From assembly GCF_900639865.1 (NCBI RefSeq), contig NZ_CAAAHX010000016.1, positions 1-54,913 on the forward strand: DNA of 54,913 nt, in the 5' to 3' direction. The translations under genes and the position numbers were made by a program. Below, piece after piece: positions 27,051 to 36,954 of this stretch. The notes under the pieces were generated by a model. The model did no database searches, had not been told where the DNA came from, and was given only the letters and a program-made list of their open reading frames with translations. Each line of letters opens with the position of its first letter. The stretch's first letter is position 1. This DNA is from Legionella gresilensis. GTDB taxonomy: Bacteria > Pseudomonadota > Gammaproteobacteria > Legionellales > Legionellaceae.

Positions 27051-27794
27051 TTAGGCATGATAAGAGTGCGTTAGTTTGCTAAAGGCAATGAATGCACTGG
27101 GGTTGTTAGTTGGATCATCCTCTGGAAAATATAATTTGTTTTTATCTAAACTTAAAATGGGTTTATCAAATTCAAATTCTGTACTTTCATTAAACCCATC
27201 ATGCTTATAAAAAGCTTGGGCTCCAGAATTTGCTTTACGAGTATATAATTCCATTCCTGTCGCATCAGGGTAGTTCTTAACTATTTCGTCTAGTATTTTT
27301 TCGCCTAACCCTAGTCTATGAAAAGCAGGGGAAAGTGTTACGAAACGCAAGTAAACATGCGCTGATTTATAATTATATTTACAAACAAAAAAAGCAATGG
27401 GCTTGTCATGGAAACGGGCGATTAAATAATCAATTTTCATCGCTTGAGAATCTATTTTATGTTTTTCTTCGCTGAAATCAGCTTCAAAATAGCGTTTTAG
27501 TAAAATAAGTTTAATAAATTTTTCTCTTACTAAGGTTATATTATATTTTTTATCTAAAAAGTGTTTTTCTAATTGGTCGGTTTCATCCTTTAAAGGATCG
27601 TTAAAACCAAAATTAAGATAAAATTTTAGTGAGTGAATAATCTGATCAATTAAACTTTCATAACCTTGTGTGTACGCTCTATCCCAAATAGCTTCAGCTT
27701 GCTGCTTTAACTCGTTTGGATACTGTAATTCTTCAAAGCTACAAGCAATATATGCAGATAGATAGGCGCCCACAAAATTACGACGGATGCTCAA
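27051..27794 (-). CDS. GNAT-family N-acetyltransferase
   Basis: A 247-residue protein. Its C-terminal half (about 125-225) is a GNAT fold: substrate strand KPIAFFVCKYNYKSAHVYLRFVTLSPAFHRLGLGEKIL holds the acetyl-CoA-binding motif (R-L-G-L-G), and later NSGAQAFYKHDGF is the typical C-terminal arm. The first 120 residues are helical, with no recognised domain, and may define the acceptor. It likely acetylates an amine of a small molecule or protein in the cytoplasm. It stands alone and converges with the symporter across a hairpin. Confidence 0.82.
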   Translation of the reverse strand: MSIRRNFVGAYLSAYIACSFEELQYPNELKQQAEAIWDRAYTQGYESLIDQIIHSLKFYLNFGFNDPLKDETDQLEKHFLDKKYNITLVREKFIKLILLKRYFEADFSEEKHKIDSQAMKIDYLIARFHDKPIAFFVCKYNYKSAHVYLRFVTLSPAFHRLGLGEKILDEIVKNYPDATGMELYTRKANSGAQAFYKHDGFNESTEFEFDKPILSLDKNKLYFPEDDPTNNPSAFIAFSKLTHSYHA

Positions 27795-28063
27795 CCAATC
27801 TTGGTTTCTAGCTGCATTCTACTCAAAATACAAATTGGGCTTGATACTTTTTTCGAAAAAACGACTTTTCATTCAAACTCCATCAATTTTTTATTTAATT
27901 TATTAGGGGAAAGTAAAACCAATAATCCAATAGTTCATTTGCTATAAGAAAAGCTTCTGTAAAAATTGATATATGGCCTTTGAAAATTATTTAATTAATT
28001 CTAAATTATGGCGACATATAATAGTTAAAATTTTTAAATCAAGTCAAAATATAAAATCTTAAA

Positions 28064-28797
28064 TTATTTAAGTTGGGTAGATAAAAAGGAAAAATCATTT
28101 TTATATTTAGAGTTTTGAATGATAGTTTCATTAATAGGACTATTCTGCTTAAGTAGCCAAAAGTCAGGTAGGTAATGCGAATTATCTTTTTGATTCATTA
28201 GTTTAAAATCGGGTAGATAATGTGAGATTTTTTCATCAGGTATACTTTCCTCAAGTTTTTTACCATAGTTCGATGGTTTATAAAATCTATGAAGCGCAGT
28301 CACCTCAACTTTATTTTCTTTTATAATTTTTCTGACCAAATAATGAGAAATTATTCTTTTACTAGGTACCTCGGTGTGATCTTCATAAATTAAGTCTTTG
28401 TTTTTAGTAATTCCGAAATAGAAGAGCAACTCTTGCTCCATTTCAGTATTTGTAGGCGTATAATGGCCACTTTCATTGCTTACCATTTTCATTTTGCCAT
28501 TTTCAAACTCAAAATAGCCTGCTGAAAGCACTTTTTTACCATTACATAGATAAGAATGATGACCAATTTGTCCTTCTTTAGCGACAAAAATCTCACCAGA
28601 TAGCGACCATATCTTCCATGCGGTTTTATTCGATGTAGTAGGTAAAAAACTCCATCTTGATAGCTTAACTTACACAAAAGATCCAAAGTTACTGGATTTA
28701 AGTATTTACAAGGCTCATATAATCTTTGTAACACTCTTTTAGCTTTTCTTTCGTGGCGAAAATCATGTTTTAATGCAATACCTTTTTTAATTGTTAT
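28064..28797 (-). pseudogene. Decayed gene of unknown function (frameshift, lost start)
   Basis: Two overlapping frames form one broken gene. The first part reads from about 28797 as ITIKKGIALKHDFRHE through LYEPCKYLNPVTLDLLCKLS, with an AGGGG ribosome site at the right distance but an ATA where ATG would be expected. Near 28655-28665 the frame shifts by one base: the other frame continues smoothly as RWSFLPTTSNKTAWKIWS, LSGEIFVAKEGQIGHHSY, and on to the stop at 28064. Either two inactivating changes occurred or there is a sequencing error. I recognise no family. The C-terminal half contains three near-repeats (ISHYLVRK, ISHYLPDF, NSHYLPDF). Confidence 0.7.
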
Positions 28798-29009
28798 AGA
28801 TTACCCCTAATTAAATTTTGGTTATTTTAAAATGAAATAACTGACATTTTTAAGAAATATTTTTGCCAAACCTGTTGAATATTACTCCATTATTATAAAA
28901 TTTGGACTTAAGCGAGGTTTTTAAGGGAGGCTTTGTGTGCTAATTTAGTTACAACTCTTGGTTGTGTATTTATAAAATTATTAATATTAATCAAATGGAT
29001 AAATCTTAA

Positions 29010-29621
29010 ATGTTAAATACTGAGCAAATTAACATTTTTACCCAAACTGAATTTTATAACCTTAGATTGTCAAATTTAAGATTAGAGAAATCTGAAATTA
29101 ACAATAAGATATTTGAAAATTGTAAATTTGAAAAAACAAACTTTAACGAAGCTAAATTAATTAATTGTAAATTTATTGATTGTGAATTTTTATCATGTGA
29201 TTTAAGTGCTATTCAAATAATCAACTCATCTTTTAGTGACACTACCTTCTTAGAATCTAAACTCATGGGGATTAATTGGACGAAAGCGAAATGGCCTCTT
29301 ATTAGGTTAACAAGCCCAGTTCAGTTTTATCGGTCAAATATTAGTTATTCAAGTTTTTATGGATTGGATTTAAAAGAAATCATTATTGAAGAATGTATTG
29401 CCCATGATGTAGATTTTAGAGAAGGAAACTTCTCTAAAGGAAACTTTATGCTAACTAATTTTGAAAGGAGCCTCTTTATACATACTAATTTAAATTCGAC
29501 CTCATTTATTGATGCAATAAATTACTCCATAAACCCTACTGAAAACGATATCCGCAAGGCAAAATTCTCAATACCAGAGGTACTAAGTTTATTACGTGGT
29601 TTTCAAATTGAGATTGAATAA
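29010..29621 (+). CDS. Pentapeptide-repeat protein
   Basis: A 203-residue protein. From about residue 20 to 165 it reads as pentapeptide repeats, A(D/N)LXX style, folding to a right-handed quadrilateral beta-helix (for example FENCKFEKTNFNEAKLINCKFIDCEFLSCDL, in part). The C-terminal helix (RKAKFSIPEVLSLLRGF) resembles the capping helix of the fluoroquinolone-type and effector-type relatives. There is no signal peptide. Roles range from DNA-gyrase protection (Qnr) to protein-binding effectors; nothing here decides. It stands alone with a weak ribosome site. Confidence 0.85.
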   Translation: MLNTEQINIFTQTEFYNLRLSNLRLEKSEINNKIFENCKFEKTNFNEAKLINCKFIDCEFLSCDLSAIQIINSSFSDTTFLESKLMGINWTKAKWPLIRLTSPVQFYRSNISYSSFYGLDLKEIIIEECIAHDVDFREGNFSKGNFMLTNFERSLFIHTNLNSTSFIDAINYSINPTENDIRKAKFSIPEVLSLLRGFQIEIE

Positions 29622-29731
29622 ATAATATAAACTCATTAATATTCTGTAACTTAAAATGATATTGTTACTATAAAAATTTTAAATTAAATATTGCATTTAA
29701 GTAACTTAATCCATAGCTTTCTTTTTTGAAA

Positions 29732-30493
29732 ATGATGAAAAAATTTATTACTTTGTTCCTTTTATTTACATGGCTTACCTGCTATAGCTCAGTAAATCAA
29801 ATATTGGATTTAAGCTATTCCTTTAATAAAAATACAATTTATTGGCCTACAGAAAAAGGTTTTAATCTTCAGAAGATTTTTTATGGCCTTACCGATAAAG
29901 GATATTTTTATTCTGCTTTCAAATTCTGTACTCCTGAACATGGAGGCACGCATATTGATGCTCCGCGCCATTTTTCAAAACAAGGACACACAGTTGATCA
30001 AATTTCAGCTGATCAGCTTATAGGTAATGCCGTTGTTATTGATGTTAGGGCCAAGGCAAAAAACAACCCAGATTATGCAATCACTGTAAACGATATTAAA
30101 CATTTTGAGAAAAAGTACCGCCTCTTAAATGAGCAAGATATTGTTCTTTTTTATACAGGATGGGGAAAGTTTTGGAATAACAAAAAAAAATATTTAGGTT
30201 CAGATAAAATTGGTGATATTGAAAACTTACATTTTCCAGGGCTTTCTAAACAAGCAGCACAATACTTAGTAAATCGCAAAATAAAAGGGATGGGTATTGA
30301 TACAGCCAGTCTCGATCCAGGTAATTCAAATGATTTTTGGGCACATAGAATTATTTTAGGCGCTAATTTATATGGAATAGAAAATCTAGCTTATTTACAG
30401 TTATTGCCTATTTTGGGAGCAAAATTAATTGTAGCGCCAATGAAGATTAAAGGAGGAAGCGGCGCTCCTGCGCGCATTTACGCCTTGATTTGA
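29732..30493 (+). CDS. Exported cyclase / kynurenine-formamidase-like metal hydrolase
   Basis: A protein of about 253 residues with a signal peptide (KFITLFLLFTWLTCYSS). It belongs to the cyclase family (KynB-like). The metal-binding HGGTHIDAPRHF motif lies at about residues 70-81 and later conserved blocks are YLVNRKIKGMGIDTASLDPG and WAHRIILGANLYGIENL. KynB hydrolyses N-formylkynurenine, but other family members cleave different amide or lactone substrates, and the export signal argues for a periplasmic substrate. Start is ATG at 29732 or 29735 (a TTG at 29726 is possible), with no clear ribosome site. First of four same-strand exported enzymes. Confidence 0.85.
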   Translation: MMKKFITLFLLFTWLTCYSSVNQILDLSYSFNKNTIYWPTEKGFNLQKIFYGLTDKGYFYSAFKFCTPEHGGTHIDAPRHFSKQGHTVDQISADQLIGNAVVIDVRAKAKNNPDYAITVNDIKHFEKKYRLLNEQDIVLFYTGWGKFWNNKKKYLGSDKIGDIENLHFPGLSKQAAQYLVNRKIKGMGIDTASLDPGNSNDFWAHRIILGANLYGIENLAYLQLLPILGAKLIVAPMKIKGGSGAPARIYALI

Positions 30494-30543
30494 ATAATAA
30501 ATATTGAAACATTTAATCATCAATTAAAATAAATAGGAATATA

Positions 30544-31257
30544 ATGAGAATTAAAAATGGATTTAAAATTAGAGTCTTATCAGCCTTTATAGGCTTACTA
30601 TCCCTTTCTACAACTGCTCAGAGTTCTTTGCATACGGATGTGATGACAGCAGAAAGACAAGGAGCCAAAACGCCAGATGCAGTCTTGCAACGACTGAAAG
30701 AAGGAAATGACCGATTCGTTAATAGAAAATTAAAAAATCGAGATTTACTAACGCAGGCTAATGCAACATCTGTCGCCCAATATCCAGTAGCTATAGTATT
30801 AAATTGTATGGATGCTCGTACACCTCCAGAAATTGTTTTTGATCAAGGTATTGGTGATATATTTGCTATCCGAATTGGTGGAAATATTCAGAATAGCGAT
30901 ATTTTAGGAAGTATGGAATTTGGTACTCAATTAATGGGAGCTAAATTAATAGCGGTTATTGGTCACACTAGTTGTGGCGCCATACGTGGCGCTTGCCAAG
31001 AAGTTGAGCTAGGACATCTAACTGGCTTGTTAAATAAAATTCATCCTGCCGTAATTCAAGCCTCTCGTGATAATAAAACAAAAGATTGCTCTAACTCACA
31101 TTTTGTAGATCAAATAGCTGAATATAATGTTCGCTTAGTTATGAACCAAATCCAAACCCAAAGTCCTCTTTTAGCTAAATTGATTAAAGAGGGTAAGATT
31201 AAAGTGGTAGGCGGCATGCAAGATATTACAACTGGAAAAGTGAATTTTTTTAATTAA
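30544..31257 (+). CDS. Periplasmic beta-class carbonic anhydrase
   Basis: Converts CO2 to bicarbonate. A signal peptide (about 1-25, SLSTTAQS) is followed by a complete beta-CA core: C88, D90 and R92 in NCMDARTP, then HTSCG with H141 and C144. Zn ligands C88/H141/C144 and the D90-R92 dyad are intact. The 237-residue length matches exported beta-CAs. The ribosome site AGGA precedes the ATG. It starts 50 bp after the cyclase-like gene and ends 26 bp before the hydrolase gene, so these may be co-transcribed. Periplasmic location suggests a role in pH or CO2 balance, for example in host vacuoles (inference). Confidence 0.93.
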   Translation: MRIKNGFKIRVLSAFIGLLSLSTTAQSSLHTDVMTAERQGAKTPDAVLQRLKEGNDRFVNRKLKNRDLLTQANATSVAQYPVAIVLNCMDARTPPEIVFDQGIGDIFAIRIGGNIQNSDILGSMEFGTQLMGAKLIAVIGHTSCGAIRGACQEVELGHLTGLLNKIHPAVIQASRDNKTKDCSNSHFVDQIAEYNVRLVMNQIQTQSPLLAKLIKEGKIKVVGGMQDITTGKVNFFN

Positions 31258-31283
31258 ATTAAAGAAAGTACAAAGGAAGTTAA

Positions 31284-32156
31284 ATGAATAAAAAGCTTCG
31301 TTCATCATCCCTTTTAGCTGCAATAGCGACTATACTCTTTTTAAGCAGTACCATAGGCTATTGTGCTTCATTTTACTATCATAATAAATTTATTTCTTAT
31401 AATGATATAGGCGAAGGGAAACCTCTAGTATTAATTCATGCTTTCCCAACAGATAAAAGATTATGGTCACTACAAGAGAAGGGTTTAGTAAAGAAATTCC
31501 GTATTATTAGCTTAGATTTATGGGGCTTTGGTGAATCATCTTCTGTAGATGGCAGTACAATTTCTATGATTCATTATGCAGATGAAATACATCAGTTATT
31601 GGATTATTTACATATAGAAAAAGCAATTATTGGTGGCGAGTCCATGGGAGGCTATATAGCTCTTGCTTTTCTTGAAAAATATCCAAGTCAAGTTGAAGGT
31701 TTAGTCCTTTCTAATACACAAGCTAACGATGATGACTTAGATACAAAAGCTTCCCGAGAAAAATTAGCAACTGAAATTATCGAAAAGGGAAGCGATGAGT
31801 ATGTTAAAAAATTTTTAACAAAAGCATTATCACCTAAAGCAACAGAAAGTACCAAAGCTTATCTTTCGCATATTTTAGTTTCGCAAAAACCAGTGGCACT
31901 AGCCTCGGCTTTACGAGGCATGGCCATAAGAAACAAGATGTTTCATGCATTGGCTAATACAAATATCCCTATATTAATAATTACCAGCGATCAAGATATG
32001 ATTATTTCATCTCAGAGAAGCGAAGAAATGCATGCAGTTGCTAAGAACAGTCAATTAATTACTATTTCTAATGCAGGGCATTTGTCTAATTTAGAACAGC
32101 CAGAGCAATGGAATAATGCTGTTATTAGTGCATTTCAGAATAACTTAACGAGTTAA
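31284..32156 (+). CDS. Exported alpha/beta hydrolase
   Basis: A 290-residue serine hydrolase of the alpha/beta fold. Signal peptide at about 1-28 (ending IGYCA), oxyanion region LIHAFPTD at 50-57, nucleophile elbow GESMGG with S120, acid probably D237 or D239 in IITSDQDM, and catalytic H266 in NAGHLSN. These fit esterases, lipases, peroxidases or C-C hydrolases; substrate unknown. A good AAGGAAG ribosome site precedes the ATG. It lies 26 bp after the carbonic anhydrase in a cluster of exported enzymes. Confidence 0.88.
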   Translation: MNKKLRSSSLLAAIATILFLSSTIGYCASFYYHNKFISYNDIGEGKPLVLIHAFPTDKRLWSLQEKGLVKKFRIISLDLWGFGESSSVDGSTISMIHYADEIHQLLDYLHIEKAIIGGESMGGYIALAFLEKYPSQVEGLVLSNTQANDDDLDTKASREKLATEIIEKGSDEYVKKFLTKALSPKATESTKAYLSHILVSQKPVALASALRGMAIRNKMFHALANTNIPILIITSDQDMIISSQRSEEMHAVAKNSQLITISNAGHLSNLEQPEQWNNAVISAFQNNLTS

Positions 32157-32277
32157 TTTAGAAAGATACTTTATTCAGTCAATTACTTAAAATAGTTTAT
32201 TTTGTAAAAGCTGCATATAATCACACATTATCAATGCTGTAATAATTAAAATGACGGATAGTTTACGGATATGTTAT

Positions 32278-32847
32278 ATGTATAAGTTTGTATATTTAAT
32301 AGGATGTTTTCTTATGAGTTCTAATATTGCCTCAGCTAATGATAATACTTCCAAGCCGTATAATAATGCATATAATTACTCCTTTCATACCTTGGTTGGA
32401 CAACAGCCTTTGCCCCTTAATCAATTTAAAGGAAAAGTTTTACTCCTTGTTAATACGGCCTCAAAATGTGGGTTTACGCCTCAGTACGCTAGTTTGGAAA
32501 AGCTTTATCAAACATATAAAGATCGTGGATTAGTAATACTTGGTGTGCCTTCAAATGATTTTGGTAGTCAAGAGCCCGGTACAGAACAAGACATTGCTGA
32601 ATTTTGTCGAATTAATTATGGCGTTTCTTTTCCTATGACTGCGAAAGAAGTGGTTTCAGGCCAGGAAGCTCATCCTTTTTTTCGTTGGGCTAAACAAAAA
32701 CTAGGATTTGGAAGTGCTCCAAAATGGAATTTTCATAAATATCTTATTAATCGTAAAGGAGAGCTCATTACCTTTTTTTACTCAACCACCAAGCCAGATT
32801 CTTCAAGGTTAGTGAAGGCGGTAGAGAAAGCTCTTGATGAGCAATAA
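32278..32847 (+). CDS. Exported glutathione-peroxidase-family protein
   Basis: Reduces hydroperoxides using a thiol. The core is intact: NTASKCGFTPQY holds the peroxidatic cysteine, GVPSNDFGSQEPG supplies the conserved Gln, and KWNFHKYLI supplies Trp and Asn. A second cysteine in IAEFCRIN could resolve, as in thioredoxin-type GPx. ATG at 32278 gives a signal peptide (MYKFVYLIGCFLMSSNIASA); an ATG at 32251 is possible. The export signal predicts periplasmic peroxide defence. It follows the hydrolase by about 120 bp on the same strand. Confidence 0.88.
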   Translation: MYKFVYLIGCFLMSSNIASANDNTSKPYNNAYNYSFHTLVGQQPLPLNQFKGKVLLLVNTASKCGFTPQYASLEKLYQTYKDRGLVILGVPSNDFGSQEPGTEQDIAEFCRINYGVSFPMTAKEVVSGQEAHPFFRWAKQKLGFGSAPKWNFHKYLINRKGELITFFYSTTKPDSSRLVKAVEKALDEQ

Positions 32848-33134
32848 AAATTTTCTAAGCCTTATCAAATTTAAATTGAGCATAAAATGAATAATGCTTA
32901 TCTTATAAATTTTAAACAAGTATTTATAAATATTAGCTATTTATTAATAAGAACTTTATTTTTCTTCTAAAGTAAAAATTTTATCAATGAGGGGACATTT
33001 ACTAATCAATTATTTATAACAAATAGGCCTTTAGCAAATCTAATATTGTAAAACTAGGTACAGTATATGTAATTAGTAAATAGAACTAAAATCAGATAAA
33101 TCAAAATATTAAATACGAGAACAGGGTTAACTTT

Positions 33135-33869
33135 ATGCTAAATAAAATGCAAAAGTTTCTTATAAAAAATACTGTCGAATTGGAATTTGACTGTAATTTA
33201 GGTGAACCGCACGAGCAATTTTACTTTTATTTTTCTCTAAAAAAGTTACTTGATGGTCTTGAGTTAAATTTTGAAGATCAAAGCCAGCTTGGAAATATAA
33301 TTTACCGCCAATATTTAAATCCTGAAGTTGCTTTACAAGGAGCAAAGTTACGAGATGCTGAAAAAAAAGAAGCCTCACTTTTATTTCGAATCTATTTATT
33401 AAGATGCTTATTAAAGCAATTTAATAACCCAGAAAGTATTATACATTTAGTATTTGATATAAATTGGTTTAAGCAGCAACGAGACTGGCTTACAAAAGTT
33501 GCACAAACACAATTACCTTTTCAATTTGAATTCAATAAACCTTATCAACATAAGGGAAAAATCTATATATTAATGTTTATAGTTGCTGCTTTAATCTCAT
33601 CTTATCCAGTAAATTATTATGGTCAAAATAAAAGAGCACTTAGAGAATTAGGAATAGCTAGGGACGATTTAGTAAATTATTCATTTATTGCTTTTGTTTT
33701 CCTCTTTGCCGGTCTTTTTGGCTTGAAAGAAGGTGTTAGTTATTATCAGCAATCCAATACATTTTTTAAAGAACAAAAGTTAGTTGCAGAAGATTTTGAT
33801 TCTTTAATGGGAGAAGTTAATAACTTAATTGAATATCATGATGATCATTTGAGGCCCGGACCTATTTAA
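33135..33869 (+). CDS. Hypothetical membrane protein with two helices
   Basis: A 244-residue protein with no recognised family. The first 140 residues are soluble and helical. Two hydrophobic segments follow at about 145-160 (IYILMFIVAALISSYPV) and 180-200 (FIAFVFLFAGLFGLKEG), and a short charged helical tail ends HDDHLRPGPI. The N-terminus is probably cytoplasmic. CAGGGT precedes the ATG. It stands alone between the GPx and the MFS pump. Confidence 0.62.
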   Translation: MLNKMQKFLIKNTVELEFDCNLGEPHEQFYFYFSLKKLLDGLELNFEDQSQLGNIIYRQYLNPEVALQGAKLRDAEKKEASLLFRIYLLRCLLKQFNNPESIIHLVFDINWFKQQRDWLTKVAQTQLPFQFEFNKPYQHKGKIYILMFIVAALISSYPVNYYGQNKRALRELGIARDDLVNYSFIAFVFLFAGLFGLKEGVSYYQQSNTFFKEQKLVAEDFDSLMGEVNNLIEYHDDHLRPGPI

Positions 33870-33992
33870 TAAACCAGATTATATATTTCTTTCAAAGGAA
33901 AGCCATTAATTATACCGTAAAATAGTTAGCTTATACGATATCTAACAATAAGTTAGACACAACTTTAGCATTAATAAAGGCGAGAAAATTAT

Positions 33993-35528
33993 ATGAATGC
34001 TCAAGCTGTAGAAAGTAATCAACAAAAAATTGGCCTATTAATATTTGCTATAGCTATTAGTATTTTTACCTTAGCATTTAATGCTACAACATTTTATAAC
34101 TTAACACCGTTATTAATTAAAGAATTTAATTTAGCAACAACTACCGCTCAGTGGTTATTTAATAGCTACCTATTAGCCATTCTTGCGTTAGTTGTTGTAG
34201 GCGGCAAGCTAGCAGATAATTTTGGCCGACGCACTATTTTTTTAATTGGCTCACTGGTATTTGCTTTAGGGTCATTTGTCATTGCTATTGGTATAAATGG
34301 CTGGATGTTTATTCTAGGTCGGACAATACAGGGTTTAGGCGTTGCCTTCGTTTTTCCTGGCTCCTCTTCACTTATTCGGGATAGTGTTCCAGAAGACAAA
34401 CAAATTTTTGTTTTTGGTATTTGGTCAGCTGCATCTGGCTTAGGTATGGCCTTAGGGCCAGTTATTGGCGGGATAATAGCAGAAATACTTAATTGGCGAG
34501 TTGTCTTTATAGTGAATATAGGTGTAATGGTATTTGCCTGTATTATTATTTTATTATGTGCGTCTAATAATAAAAATAGGTCAGTAAATCAAATGGATTT
34601 TATTGGACTAATTTTATTTATTATTAGCATTACCGCTATCGTACTAGCATTAGTAGAAGGTAACATTTGGGGCTGGATAGACATCAAAACCTTAAGCAGT
34701 CTTACTGTAGGTATAATATCTTTAGTAATTTTTTTATATGTAGAAACAAAAATACCTTATCCTTTGCTTGATTTAAAAAGTTTTACCAATCCTTTTTTTA
34801 GCCTTAGCTTAATTGGGTTATGTATGTATGCATTCGCTATGAATGCTCTATTATTTTTCTTAAATTTATTAATACAAAATCCATTGTTAGAAAATTACAA
34901 TACACAACAAGCAGGTCTCGCTATCTTGCCATTATGTTTAGCTTATTTTTTTAGCTCTTTATTGTCTAACTGGTTATTAAAATGGTTTAAATATGAAGGT
35001 ATTGTTATTTGTTTGATATTTATATTATCAACATTAAGTTTTTTTATCTTTGCACATACCACTGTAATGACCCATTATTCTTATTTTATATTACCACTAA
35101 TATTGGCTGGCCTTAGTTTCGGTATTTCACAAACCCTATTTCCTAAAATTGCCATAGCTGCCTTACCAAAAGAAAAAACAGGCGAAGCATCTGGCATGGT
35201 AGTAAAGAGTATTTATTTAGGCGTTATTCTAGCCATTTCTCTAGGTGGAATAATTTACCATCAAAGCACAGAACATCATTTCTCTCGTATACTTGAAAGT
35301 TATAAAGTTAACCATCAATTACAAACGCAGCTTTATCAGCAATGGGAAACTGCTAGTAGTAGCTTCTTTCCAAGCATTCAACATATGCGAGAACCTCTGC
35401 ATTCTGCATTAATAACGGCAACCAAACATGCCGCTGTAGCAGGATTTAATGCTATAGCTTGGTTAATTACTATTTTTGCATTACTCAATTTAGTGGCAGT
35501 AATATTAATTTATAAATATAGAAATTGA
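33993..35528 (+). CDS. MFS multidrug transporter, DHA2 (EmrB/QacA) family
   Basis: A 511-residue inner-membrane protein with about 14 hydrophobic segments, typical of drug:H+ antiporter family 2. Motif A is GGKLADNFGRRTIF at about 70-83, and motif C is GLGMALGPVIGG in helix 5. An N-terminal ATTFYNLTPLLIKEF and QWLFNSYLLA are family hallmarks. It probably exports drugs, acids or metabolites. An EmrA-like adaptor is not encoded next to it, so it may work alone. It stands between the two-helix membrane protein and a dienelactone-hydrolase gene. Confidence 0.9.
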   Translation: MNAQAVESNQQKIGLLIFAIAISIFTLAFNATTFYNLTPLLIKEFNLATTTAQWLFNSYLLAILALVVVGGKLADNFGRRTIFLIGSLVFALGSFVIAIGINGWMFILGRTIQGLGVAFVFPGSSSLIRDSVPEDKQIFVFGIWSAASGLGMALGPVIGGIIAEILNWRVVFIVNIGVMVFACIIILLCASNNKNRSVNQMDFIGLILFIISITAIVLALVEGNIWGWIDIKTLSSLTVGIISLVIFLYVETKIPYPLLDLKSFTNPFFSLSLIGLCMYAFAMNALLFFLNLLIQNPLLENYNTQQAGLAILPLCLAYFFSSLLSNWLLKWFKYEGIVICLIFILSTLSFFIFAHTTVMTHYSYFILPLILAGLSFGISQTLFPKIAIAALPKEKTGEASGMVVKSIYLGVILAISLGGIIYHQSTEHHFSRILESYKVNHQLQTQLYQQWETASSSFFPSIQHMREPLHSALITATKHAAVAGFNAIAWLITIFALLNLVAVILIYKYRN

Positions 35529-35689
35529 TAAGCTTCGCATTTATAGAGTTTAGTAGCTGTGACTTATTAGCTCAAATAATAAGCCAGTAATTTATAAATC
35601 TTGCTTTAAATTATAGGCCTGCTTCAGTTGATTTTCTTTGCAAAAAAAGTAAATTTGCACAACTTATAGGCAATCAAGTCATTATTACA

Positions 35690-36352
35690 GTGAATCTAAA
35701 TAAAATTATTCAAATTAAAGAAGATAGCCATTGTTTAGAAGCAATTCATGCTCTTCCCACAACTGCAGATGGATCTGGCCTCATTATATTACATGAAATC
35801 TTTGGCCTGACACCCTTTATTACCAATGTTTGTAATTATTGGTCCAAAAGAGGATATTCTGTGATTGCACCAGCTTTGTATGATCGTTATGATAAACACG
35901 TAAATATACCATATGATGAACATGGATATAAAAAAGCATTAGATTATAAACAGCGAGTTTTAAATTGGGATAAACAGTTATTAGATGTAGCTGCTGCCCA
36001 AAACTTTCTTTTGAGAAAAAATTTAAAAAAAATACATATTATTGGATTTAGTTGGGGCGGTACATTAGCTTGGTTATCAGCAGCAAGACTTGAGAAAATT
36101 AGCTCCATTGTAGCCTATTATGGAACACATTTTTTTAATTTTAAGGATGAAAGACCAAAAAGCCCAGTACTTCTGCATTTTGCTGACTTTGATGAACTAA
36201 TTTCACTAGAAAATTTTAAACAAGTTCAAATAAGCAATCCCGCTATTAATTTTATAAAATATCCCGTAGGACATGGCTTCTGTTGTCCTTTTTGGAAAGA
36301 ATATAATACCAAATATGCAGCTATAGCAGATAAAGAAACAGAAAATTTGTAA
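35690..36352 (+). CDS. Dienelactone hydrolase family protein, serine variant
   Basis: A 220-residue alpha/beta hydrolase. LHEIFGLTPFI is the typical dienelactone-hydrolase oxyanion block. The nucleophile elbow reads GFSWGG, with Ser in place of the family's usual Cys. The acid is probably in HFADFDELI and the histidine in VGHGFCC. It likely hydrolyses an ester or lactone in the cytosol. The start is GTG at 35690 with a weak site. It stands alone after the MFS gene. Confidence 0.82.
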   Translation: MNLNKIIQIKEDSHCLEAIHALPTTADGSGLIILHEIFGLTPFITNVCNYWSKRGYSVIAPALYDRYDKHVNIPYDEHGYKKALDYKQRVLNWDKQLLDVAAAQNFLLRKNLKKIHIIGFSWGGTLAWLSAARLEKISSIVAYYGTHFFNFKDERPKSPVLLHFADFDELISLENFKQVQISNPAINFIKYPVGHGFCCPFWKEYNTKYAAIADKETENL

Positions 36353-36522
36353 AACAATTGATTTAATTTTGCAACACAGCTGTTTTTATTTCATCTAAAA
36401 TTTTTTAAACTTGATAAATTTAAATAATCATGTTCATATAAAAAGGATTTGTTAAGAAATTTCTTGCTCATTCAATTATTGAGCACAATAAGATAGGGTT
36501 AACTTAGCTTAGGAGGGCACTA

Positions 36523-36954
36523 ATGAACGCAATTGATTTTTTAATCCAAGAACACAATAAAGTTAGAAGCTTATTCAAAGATTTAAATGATCCAAGTCAT
36601 CGGGAAGAAACTCAAAAAAAGTTATTTTTAACCATTCGTGATGAATTAATACGTCACGAAGAAATGGAACAACAAATATGGTATCCACAACTTAAATCAA
36701 ATAAACAATGGAATGAGGAAATAAGGCATCTCATCTCTGAGGAACATAGTGCTAAAAAATTTATAGACAAACTAAATAAGATGAATGATACGGAAAATTG
36801 GCGAGAAGGTCTTAAACAACTTCAAGAAGATGTTGAACACCATGCGCATGAAGAAGAGACCAAATTATTTCCGCAAGTTAAAAGAATTATGGATGATGAA
36901 GAATTAACGCGTATTGGTAAGGAAATGAAAAAATTTAAGGATACTTATCACTAA
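36523..36954 (+). CDS. Hemerythrin HHE-domain protein
   Basis: A 143-residue four-helix protein. Likely di-iron ligands are in DFLIQEHNKVR, LIRHEEMEQQIWYP, LISEEHSAKKFI and DVEHHAHEEETKLFP, the standard HHE pattern. Such proteins bind oxygen, iron or nitric oxide or act as stress sensors. It has a very strong ribosome site (AGGAGG) 7 nt before the ATG, so it may be well expressed. It stands alone. Confidence 0.88.
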   Translation: MNAIDFLIQEHNKVRSLFKDLNDPSHREETQKKLFLTIRDELIRHEEMEQQIWYPQLKSNKQWNEEIRHLISEEHSAKKFIDKLNKMNDTENWREGLKQLQEDVEHHAHEEETKLFPQVKRIMDDEELTRIGKEMKKFKDTYH

